NCBI GenBank assembly: GCA_023143305.1
Contig: JAGLHV010000109.1
Coordinates: 1-5,362 of the forward strand
Direction of reading: 5' to 3'
Source of the DNA: a bacterium
GTDB taxonomy: Bacteria > CBDUZB01 > JAGLHV01
DNA: 5,362 nucleotides
Shown here: positions 1 through 4,724 of the stretch, one piece after another
How the letters are laid out: every line of letters begins with the position of its first letter
How positions within the stretch are numbered: the stretch's first letter is position 1
Notes under the pieces: generated by a model
The model's input: only the letters and a program-made list of their open reading frames with translations
Database searches by the model: none
Told to the model about the DNA's origin: nothing
Translations under genes and position numbers: made by a program

Positions 1-28
1 CATTAAACCATTTTACTTTTCCTTTCAT
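1..28 (-). CDS. Cold-shock protein (CspA family), first 9 codons only; cut by window edge
   Basis: Read on the minus strand from an ATG at 28-26, the sequence gives MKGKVKWFN and then leaves the window. This matches the canonical beginning of CspA-type cold-shock proteins, where the strand carrying K-W-F-N leads into the RNP1 nucleic-acid-binding motif. These are small cytoplasmic single-domain OB-fold proteins, usually about 65-70 residues, that bind single-stranded RNA or DNA and act as RNA chaperones. A strong ribosome binding site (GAAAGGAG, 46-39) lies 10 nt before the ATG, which supports this start. The gene follows the alkyltransferase stop codon by only 27 nt on the same strand with no terminator between, so it is probably co-transcribed with it. 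The family call rests on nine residues plus the ribosome binding site. The RNP motifs themselves are not visible. Confidence 0.82.
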
Positions 29-38
29 CTTTTCGAAT

Positions 39-46
39 CTCCTTTC
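39..46 (-). promoter_or_regulatory. Ribosome binding site of the cold-shock gene
   Basis: GAAAGGAG on the minus strand, close to the anti-Shine-Dalgarno complement, ends 10 nt before the ATG at 28. It lies between the alkyltransferase stop (58-56) and this ATG. It is the main support for calling a gene that would otherwise be lost at the window edge. Confidence 0.8.
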
Positions 47-55
47 TTTAAAAAT

Positions 56-418
56 TTAGAGAGAACCGGTTTTATAACACAAAACCCCTTCTCTTTTTAG
101 TAAACTCTCTTTCTTTTTTACTCCCCGGGAAAATCCTCCTAATTTACCATTTTTACAAATCACTCGATGACAAGGGATAATAATAGGGAATGGATTCTTA
201 GATAGAGCTTGACCTACAGCTCGTACTGACCGAGGATTACCGATTTTATTTGCTACCCATTGATAAGACCTTACCTGTCCGGAAGGAATTGCTGCGGTTA
301 CTGCCCAAACTCTACGGCAGAAAAGAGAGTAACTTTCTATTTTTTTTTGTATGTTTTTTAAATTCATTACTTTAAACTTATTCCTACTTTTTTTATGTTT
401 CTTTTTTTTATTATTCAC
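56..418 (-). CDS. Single-domain O6-alkylguanine-DNA alkyltransferase (MGMT/Ogt C-terminal domain)
   Basis: This is probably a suicide DNA-repair protein that moves an alkyl group from O6-alkylguanine to its own cysteine. It has 120 residues and holds only the MGMT/Ogt DNA-binding and catalytic domain, without the usual N-terminal domain of full-length Ogt. Motifs align gap-free with human MGMT at an offset of 62: Y52 (human Y114), N61-P62, arginine finger R66 (R128) in RAVGQAL, N75 (N137), IPCHRV with acceptor C83 (C145) and H84 (H146), and E110 (E172). The Cys-His-Glu triad is complete, so this is not a tryptophan-type alkyltransferase-like (ATL) protein. R98 replaces the pocket glycine 160. 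The start is uncertain. The GTG at 418-416 overlaps the transglycosylase gene by 8 nt and adds 17 mostly basic residues, while ATG codon 18 (367-365) lies closer to the domain start. Neither has a well-placed ribosome binding site. Confidence 0.88.
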   Translation of the reverse strand: MNNKKKKHKKSRNKFKVMNLKNIQKKIESYSLFCRRVWAVTAAIPSGQVRSYQWVANKIGNPRSVRAVGQALSKNPFPIIIPCHRVICKNGKLGGFSRGVKKKESLLKREGVLCYKTGSL

Positions 419-1082
419 TCTTATAACGATCGTAATAAAACAAAACTTTCTTTACATAATTACGTGTTTCTCGATAAGGAGGAATTCCTTTATATTTTCT
501 GACTTTATTAGGACCTGCATTATATCCCGCCAAAACCAGTTTTAAATCAGCCTCAAAAATATCCCATAAGTAACTTAAGTATTTTATCCCACCCTCAATA
601 TTTTCTTCGGGATCAAAAATATCTCTCACGCCGCAATATACAGCCGTCTTCGGCATTAACTGCATCAAGCCACTTGCTCCTTTATGAGAAATACTATAAG
701 GGTCAAAGTTAGACTCTACTTTTATTACAGCTTTAACTAAATACGGATCTAATTGATATTTTGTTGATATTTTCTTTATTAGAGAATCCCAATCATCTTC
801 CAAGGTAGGTCCTACTAGGTAAGTAGTCTGGCCGGAAATCGTAATATAATTCTTCTTCTTTACTTTTCCTACTGGATTATAGGTAATGGATTTTATTTCA
901 TTCCTATATAATCCTAAAGAACCTCTTTCTACTTCTACCAACACCCAATCATCCTCTTCCTGAATTACTTCGCCATATAATGAGCCACCATTTTTTAAAA
1001 TAATTTTTGCTTCTTTTGCCCAAACAAAAACGCGAAGAAATACAAACAAAAATACAATTACAAATTTACTTACACCTTTCAC
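411..1082 (-). CDS. Exported lytic transglycosylase (SLT domain)
   Basis: This enzyme is predicted to cleave the glycan backbone of peptidoglycan outside the cytoplasmic membrane, forming 1,6-anhydro-muramoyl ends. It has 223 residues. Residues 1-22 form a signal peptide with a hydrophobic core and a likely cut after V-W-A22. Residues about 25-66 look like a small beta-rich domain (IILKNGGSLYGEV) of the kind often found at the N-terminus of exported proteins. Residues about 97-220 are the SLT fold: catalytic E123 in VESNFDP, GASGLMQLMP (135-144) and AGYNAGP (185-191). All the usual family-1 SLT motifs are present. The start is a GTG at 1082-1080. The overlapping ATG at 1084-1082 is followed at once by TGA in its own frame and cannot be used. 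No ribosome binding site precedes the GTG; see the promoter entry. The 3' end overlaps the alkyltransferase GTG start by 8 nt. Confidence 0.92.
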   Translation of the reverse strand: MKGVSKFVIVFLFVFLRVFVWAKEAKIILKNGGSLYGEVIQEEDDWVLVEVERGSLGLYRNEIKSITYNPVGKVKKKNYITISGQTTYLVGPTLEDDWDSLIKKISTKYQLDPYLVKAVIKVESNFDPYSISHKGASGLMQLMPKTAVYCGVRDIFDPEENIEGGIKYLSYLWDIFEADLKLVLAGYNAGPNKVRKYKGIPPYRETRNYVKKVLFYYDRYKSE

Positions 1083-1088
1083 ATTAGA

Positions 1089-1117
1089 AATATATCATAT
1101 TTTAAAAATTAAAGCAA
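1089..1117 (-). promoter_or_regulatory. Putative sigma-70-type promoter of the transglycosylase operon, possibly leaderless
   Basis: On the minus strand, TTGCTT (1117-1112) and TATATT (1094-1089) are separated by exactly 17 nt, a good match to the housekeeping consensus. Six nucleotides lie between the -10 box and the GTG start at 1082, so the normal start site would fall on or next to the first base of the gene. The mRNA could therefore be leaderless, which fits the absence of a ribosome binding site. This is a sequence match only. In A+T-rich DNA such matches also arise by chance. Confidence 0.5.
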
Positions 1118-1159
1118 GAAAAATATTTTTTTATCAATAGTTCATTTAAATATAACACC

Positions 1160-2446
1160 TTACTTTTTGGATAATATTTTTTTTCTCCTTAAAATTCGAT
1201 GGTAAGTAATTGCAAAACGGTGTGCCTCATTTCTAATATCCTGAAGCAAATGCAATACTTTAGAATCTTTCGTTAAAACTAAAGGTTGAGATTTTCCCGG
1301 TAAAAAAATATGCTCCTCTTTTTTGGCTAATCCTATTAAAGGAATATTGCCCAAAAGGAGACATTCTAATACTTTCTTAATGCTATTTACCTGTCCTTTT
1401 CCTCCGTCTACAAGGATTAAATCCGGAAGCTTTTTGTTTTCTAATAATTGTTCTTTCTTTTTATATCTTCGTTTAAAAACTTCTCTTAACATAGCAATAT
1501 CATCTATCTGGAAAACCTCTTTGATTTTAAATCGGCGATACATATCTTTTCGCGATTGACCGTTCTCAAAAACAACCATAGAACCTACTGCCTGCATCCC
1601 GCTGATATTAGAAATATCAAATGCTTCGATTCGATATGGAAGCTCTTTCATTACCAAAATTTTTTTTAATTCCAAAAGCAAATTTGTTTTTTCTATTTCC
1701 CTAAAAACATCTTCTCTTTGTATCTGACGCACCGTTACTTTTTGGGTAATTTTTATTATCTGGTTGATTTCTTTTTTTATCCTTTCGGCTTTTTCAAAAT
1801 CTAATTTATCAGCGGCTTTTTGCATTTGGTTATTTAAGTTTTTTAACAATTGCTTCTGTTTCCCCTCTAAAAAAAGAATTACTTCTTTTGTTATTTTCTT
1901 ATACTCTTCTCTATTTATCTTTCCCAGACAGGGACCGGAACATCGTTGGATATAATAATTCAAGCAAGCTCTTTTCGGCAATTTAATATGTTTACAGCTT
2001 CTGATGGGAAATATCCTTTTAATTAAATATAAATTTTTGCGCAGATGAACGCCATCCGGGTAAGGGCCAAAATACCGGGCATTATCTTTTTTTATTTTAC
2101 GGGTAATAATAATCCGGGGAAAATCATCTTTAATAGTTAATTTAAGATAAGGATAAGCTTTATTATCTTTCCCTTCAATGTTATATTTAGGCATAAACTT
2201 CTTAATAAGTTCATTCTCTAAAATCAGGGCTTCTTTTTCAGAATCGGTAATTAAATACCTGATACTCTTTACTTGGGTTACTAAAAACATTGTTTTTGGT
2301 TCGATAATTGTTTTGTGAAAATAAGAAGAAACTCTCTTTTTTAAAGAGCGTGCTTTCCCAATATAAATAATTTTTTCTTCTCTATCCCGCATAAGATAAA
2401 CACCGCTGCGGGAAGGAATTTTTTCCAATTCACTTCTTAAATTCAT
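1160..2446 (-). CDS. uvrC: Compact excinuclease ABC subunit C (UvrC) lacking the HhH tail
   Basis: This is the dual-incision nuclease of nucleotide excision repair, acting with UvrA and UvrB in the cytoplasm. Domains in order: a GIY-YIG nuclease at about 13-95 (GVY 15-17, YIG 28-30, R39, E77), which makes the 3' incision; four cysteines at C151, C161, C169 and C173 matching the iron-sulfur ligands of UvrC; a UVR helical hairpin at about 202-236, which contacts UvrB; and the RNase H-like 5'-incision domain from about 270, with D277 (FDIS), D315/D316, D347 (VDGGKGQ) and H409 (NEAHRF). Catalytic residues of both nuclease sites appear present. At 428 residues it is well short of the usual 600 or so. 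About 110-120 residues between the UVR motif and FDIS are missing, and the protein stops just after the RNase H-like domain with no helix-hairpin-helix pair. The ATG at 2446 has an AAGG box 4 nt upstream. Confidence 0.93.
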   Translation of the reverse strand: MNLRSELEKIPSRSGVYLMRDREEKIIYIGKARSLKKRVSSYFHKTIIEPKTMFLVTQVKSIRYLITDSEKEALILENELIKKFMPKYNIEGKDNKAYPYLKLTIKDDFPRIIITRKIKKDNARYFGPYPDGVHLRKNLYLIKRIFPIRSCKHIKLPKRACLNYYIQRCSGPCLGKINREEYKKITKEVILFLEGKQKQLLKNLNNQMQKAADKLDFEKAERIKKEINQIIKITQKVTVRQIQREDVFREIEKTNLLLELKKILVMKELPYRIEAFDISNISGMQAVGSMVVFENGQSRKDMYRRFKIKEVFQIDDIAMLREVFKRRYKKKEQLLENKKLPDLILVDGGKGQVNSIKKVLECLLLGNIPLIGLAKKEEHIFLPGKSQPLVLTKDSKVLHLLQDIRNEAHRFAITYHRILRRKKILSKK

Positions 2447-2485
2447 TTTTCCTTTTTATTTCCACAATTTATTTTATTCACCCAA

Positions 2486-2514
2486 ATTATACTTTTGAAA
2501 TATCTTTTAGTTTT
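2486..2514 (-). promoter_or_regulatory. Possible weak promoter before uvrC
   Basis: A perfect TATAAT lies at 2491-2486 on the minus strand in the 73-bp gap between murJ and uvrC. At the right distance only a poor -35 (AAAACT, 2514-2509) is found, and there is no TGn extension. The gap has no terminator, so uvrC is more likely transcribed mainly from upstream of murJ, with this as a possible extra start. Confidence 0.25.
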
Positions 2515-2519
2515 AATGT

Positions 2520-4073
2520 TTACATTTTAGCGGATTTTACTTTCTTCTTACTAAACAATTTCCAAACAGACTCCATTTCCTTTATTTTCAAAATATAAGC
2601 AGCAGCAATAAAAACGATTATACTCAAAGGCAAAGAAATTAAAACCTTCAGATATTTATTTTCTAACATAAAAAAAGCAACAAAATAACAAACAACACCC
2701 ATTATTATACCGGCTATAGCTGTTTTAATAAATAATTCAAAAAGAGAACCGTCATCCCATTTTCCAATTCGCCTGCCTAACAAAACAAATAAAAGTATTA
2801 TATTTACAGAAGAAGCTATAGCCGTAGCTAAAGCTAATCCTCCTACCTGTAAAATTCTCATCAAAATTATATTCAAAACTATATTTATTATCATACAAAG
2901 ACTAGCTGTTTTCACCGGAGTACGTGTATCCTGAAAAGAATAAAAAGCAGAAACTATTATCTTCACCCCTGCATCAGCAAGTAATCCAAACGAATAAAAA
3001 AATAAAGCAGCAGAAGTCATCGTTGTCGCAGCAGAAGAAAATTCACCCCGCTGAAATAACATCCTAATAATCGGTTTTCCCAAAACCATCAATCCTATAG
3101 CAGACGGGATCATGGTAAAGATAACCATTCTTAAAGATAAAGAAAGAGTCTTTTTCATTTCCCCTAAATTGTTTTCGGCTATACTTCTGGACATAACAGG
3201 AAGGGTTACTGTAGCAATAGCTGTGCCAAATAAAGCTAACGGAAATTGCACCAGGCGATTGGAATAATATAAAGCAGTGATGCTTCCCTCCTTTAATAAA
3301 GAAGCACAAATAGTATCGACAAAAACATTAATCTGATTTATAGAAAGACCGATAATCGCCGGTAACATTAAAAATCCAATTCTTTTCAATCCCGGATGAG
3401 ATAAATCTAATTTAAAACTCACTAAAAAATTACTCTTGATTATAGAAGGTATTTGAAAAAATAATTGTCCGAATCCACCGATTAAAACTCCTATTGCCAA
3501 TCCTCTTATCGGTGCCTCCATTAACGGACAAACGGTCAAAACAAAAAATATCTGAGAAATACTTAAAAGACACGGAGCTAAAGCCGGGATAATAAATTTA
3601 TGTAAAGAATTCAATATTCCCATACTAAGAGCAGCTAAACCTATCGCCGTCATAAAAGGAAACATTATCCTGGTAAGCTGAATAGTTAATGCTAATTTTT
3701 CCGGGTCATTGGCAAAACCAGGAGCAATTAAACGAACCAATACCGGAGCAAATACAATGCCTATTACAGTTAAAACGGCTAAAATTATCAACAAAACCGT
3801 AACTACCACACTTACTAATTGTTGTGTTTCCTTTTTAGATTTATTAGTCAAATATTCGGTAAAAACCGGAATAAAAGAACTGGACAGGGAATTTTCTCCC
3901 AGTAAACGCCTGAGTAAATTGGGAATACGATAAGCCACATAAAAAGCATCTGCCACCAAAGTTGCCCCAAACATATTGGCAATCACCATATCTCTTATAT
4001 AACCTAAAATTCTACTTAATAAAGTAGCCGAACTAATACTTCCTACATGTTTAGTCATTTTATGATTTATCAA
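2520..4073 (-). CDS. murJ: Lipid II flippase MurJ (MviN)
   Basis: This MOP-superfamily membrane protein moves the peptidoglycan precursor lipid II across the cytoplasmic membrane. Its 517 residues match the family's usual length, and the hydropathy pattern suits the family's 14 transmembrane helices. The N-terminal signature is clear: SRILGYIRD (20-28), ADAFYVAYRIPNLLRRLLGE (41-60), then the S-S-F-I-P-V-F segment. Residues known to matter in E. coli MurJ have counterparts: R21 and R27 (R18, R24), D42 (D39), R55/R56 (R52 region) and R273 in YYSNRLVQFP (R270). The start is a TTG at 4073-4071, chosen because CCGGAG sits 6 nt upstream. The in-frame ATG at 4058-4056 would begin MTKHVGS but has no Shine-Dalgarno at a usable distance. 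The gene is divergent from rpsT, a neighbour of murJ in several proteobacteria, and uvrC follows 73 nt downstream. The protein appears intact. Confidence 0.96.
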   Translation of the reverse strand: MINHKMTKHVGSISSATLLSRILGYIRDMVIANMFGATLVADAFYVAYRIPNLLRRLLGENSLSSSFIPVFTEYLTNKSKKETQQLVSVVVTVLLIILAVLTVIGIVFAPVLVRLIAPGFANDPEKLALTIQLTRIMFPFMTAIGLAALSMGILNSLHKFIIPALAPCLLSISQIFFVLTVCPLMEAPIRGLAIGVLIGGFGQLFFQIPSIIKSNFLVSFKLDLSHPGLKRIGFLMLPAIIGLSINQINVFVDTICASLLKEGSITALYYSNRLVQFPLALFGTAIATVTLPVMSRSIAENNLGEMKKTLSLSLRMVIFTMIPSAIGLMVLGKPIIRMLFQRGEFSSAATTMTSAALFFYSFGLLADAGVKIIVSAFYSFQDTRTPVKTASLCMIINIVLNIILMRILQVGGLALATAIASSVNIILLFVLLGRRIGKWDDGSLFELFIKTAIAGIIMGVVCYFVAFFMLENKYLKVLISLPLSIIVFIAAAYILKIKEMESVWKLFSKKKVKSAKM

Positions 4074-4079
4074 GTTATT

Positions 4080-4085
4080 CTCCGG
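4080..4085 (-). promoter_or_regulatory. Ribosome binding site that decides the murJ start (TTG)
   Basis: CCGGAG on the minus strand ends 6 nt before the TTG at 4073 but 21 nt before the nearest in-frame ATG at 4058. This spacing favours the TTG start and a protein with five extra N-terminal residues (TTG-encoded M, then INHK). Confidence 0.6.
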
Positions 4086-4113
4086 TTTTTAATCTACCTC
4101 TTGGTTTATTCGT

Positions 4114-4142
4114 ATTATATAATATTCTATCCGCCGTTATTT
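4114..4142 (-). promoter_or_regulatory. Possible murJ promoter
   Basis: TATAAT at 4119-4114 on the minus strand would give a start near 4107 and a 5' leader of about 34 nt. At 17 nt spacing the -35 is AAATAA, a poor match. It is listed because murJ needs a promoter in this divergent gap and this is the best -10 candidate seen. Confidence 0.35.
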
Positions 4143-4152
4143 AGCCATAAAT

Positions 4153-4178
4153 AAGTCAAATTACTTTTGTCTTGACTT
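4153..4178. repeat. Inverted repeat over the rpsT -35 box
   Basis: AAGTCAA (4153-4159) and TTGACTT (4172-4178) are perfect 7-nt inverted arms separated by 12 nt. The right arm contains the rpsT -35 hexamer TTGACT. The left arm gives the same TTGACT hexamer on the opposite strand, though no -10 box lies at a suitable distance for murJ. It may be an operator half-site pair or chance. Confidence 0.4.
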
Positions 4179-4200
4179 TTTTATATCAATATGTTATTTT
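4172..4200 (+). promoter_or_regulatory. rpsT promoter (sigma-70 type with extended -10)
   Basis: TTGACT (4172-4177), a 17-nt spacer and TATTTT (4195-4200), with TG one base before the -10 box (TGT-TATTTT), make a strong housekeeping promoter. The predicted start near 4207 leaves a leader of about 66 nt before the rpsT ATG. Strong promoters are usual for ribosomal protein genes. Confidence 0.75.
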
Positions 4201-4209
4201 GGATAACAT
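4191..4209. repeat. 19-bp dyad over the rpsT -10 box and start site
   Basis: ATGTTAT (4191-4197), TTTGG, ATAACAT (4203-4209): perfect 7-nt inverted arms around a 5-nt centre. The dyad covers the extended -10 element and the predicted transcription start. A protein bound there would block the promoter, so it is a candidate operator. No regulator gene is present in the window to pair with it. Confidence 0.45.
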
Positions 4210-4242
4210 TGTAAATATTTATAAAATTCAATGATTATCTAA

Positions 4243-4257
4243 TTTATACCGTATAAA
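4243..4257 (+). repeat. Dyad in the rpsT leader next to the ribosome binding site
   Basis: TTTATAC, C, GTATAAA is a perfect 7-nt inverted repeat with a single central base. As RNA it could form a 6-bp all-A/U hairpin with a CCG loop, and its last three bases are the first three of the AAAGGAG ribosome binding site. S20 synthesis is known to be autoregulated at translation in E. coli, so leader structure is plausible, but this hairpin alone would be weak. Confidence 0.35.
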
Positions 4258-4261
4258 GGAG
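4255..4261 (+). promoter_or_regulatory. rpsT ribosome binding site
   Basis: AAAGGAG, 11 nt before the ATG at 4273, is a near-perfect Shine-Dalgarno sequence at slightly long spacing. It confirms the start codon of rpsT. Confidence 0.85.
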
Positions 4262-4272
4262 AAAAAACAGTC

Positions 4273-4560
4273 ATGGCTAAATTAAAAACGGGGCGGCATA
4301 CTTCCGTTATCAAAGCTTTGCGTCAAAGCAAAAAAAACCATTTACGTAATGTATCGGCAAAATCTAAAATAAAAACATTAATCAAAAAATTAGAAAAAAA
4401 TATAACCGATAAAAAATTACCCGAAGCAAAAATAGCTTTAAAAGAAATTTTTTCCAATTTAGATAAAGCAGCCGGCAAAAATATAATCCATAAAAACACT
4501 GCTTCCCGGAAAAAAGCAAGATTATCTAAAAAAATATCTCTTAAAGAAAAAACAAATTAA
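4273..4560 (+). CDS. rpsT: 30S ribosomal protein S20
   Basis: This is a primary 16S rRNA-binding protein of the small subunit. At 95 residues it is within the normal family size, very basic and predicted to be almost wholly helical. Family landmarks are the N-terminal helix with ALRQSKKNHLRN (15-26), a K-rich second helix (SAKSKIKTLIKK) and the C-terminal block DKAAGKNIIHKNTASRKKAR, which matches the conserved D-K-A-A..G-x-I-H-K-N..A-S/A-R-K-K-S/A-R pattern of S20. It starts with ATG behind AAAGGAG and ends with TAA. It is a single-gene unit: murJ diverges on its left and holA converges from its right. Both neighbours are found beside rpsT in other bacteria (murJ in Pseudomonas-type genomes, holA in Bacillus), which supports the call. 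I could not find a convincing terminator downstream. Confidence 0.97.
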   Translation: MAKLKTGRHTSVIKALRQSKKNHLRNVSAKSKIKTLIKKLEKNITDKKLPEAKIALKEIFSNLDKAAGKNIIHKNTASRKKARLSKKISLKEKTN

Positions 4561-4610
4561 AAACACATCTAAAACTTTCAGACTCTGTCATCATTCAGAT
4601 TTTTGAAGCA

Positions 4611-4640
4611 ATTGTAGGGGCGATATTTATGACGCCCGTA
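4611..4640. repeat. Short GC-rich inverted repeat, probably a dispersed intergenic (REP-like) element
   Basis: Within very A+T-rich sequence, GGGCG (4618-4622) and CGCCC (4633-4637) form a 5-bp stem around a 10-nt loop, inside the context TTGTAGGGGCG...CGCCCGTAG. Intergenic repeats of the form GTAGGGGCG...CGCCC are, as I recall, common in many bacterial genomes. No T-run follows the stem on either strand, so it is not a standard terminator for rpsT or holA. One copy in this window cannot prove that it is repeated. Confidence 0.4.
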
Positions 4641-4724
4641 GAAAAAAATATTCATTTCTCCCCATACTTCAATTACACTCACTACAAATACCTTGGGTAA
4701 CTACATTAATCATGCCACAGTCTC

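Noticed and set aside
351..545. Hydrophobic plus-strand open frame resembling a small membrane protein
   Set aside because: It is antisense to the alkyltransferase and transglycosylase genes, and the Phe/Leu richness simply mirrors lysine- and glutamate-rich codons on the coding strand.
1118..1140. AAAAATATTTTT-type palindrome as a uvrC terminator
   Set aside because: It is A/T only, with essentially no loop and no G-C pairs. This is a compositional effect of the A+T-rich gap.
1323..1955. Plus-strand open frames (1323-1559 and 1764-1955) antisense to uvrC
   Set aside because: They show no domain, no ribosome binding site and no start context. They are shadows of the long uvrC frame.
3064..3309. 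81-codon open frame on the minus strand inside murJ
   Set aside because: It lies wholly within murJ in another frame, has no ribosome binding site or recognisable domain, and murJ is intact across it.
4571..4610. Imperfect CTTTCA...TGAAG pairing after rpsT as a terminator
   Set aside because: It is short, interrupted and A/T-rich, with its T-run inside the loop side rather than after the stem.
4611..4660. GC stem (4618-4637) near a run of seven A as a terminator for rpsT or holA
   Set aside because: For rpsT the run after the stem is A, not T. For holA the T-run comes before the stem, not after it. The stem is also only 5 bp with a 10-nt loop.
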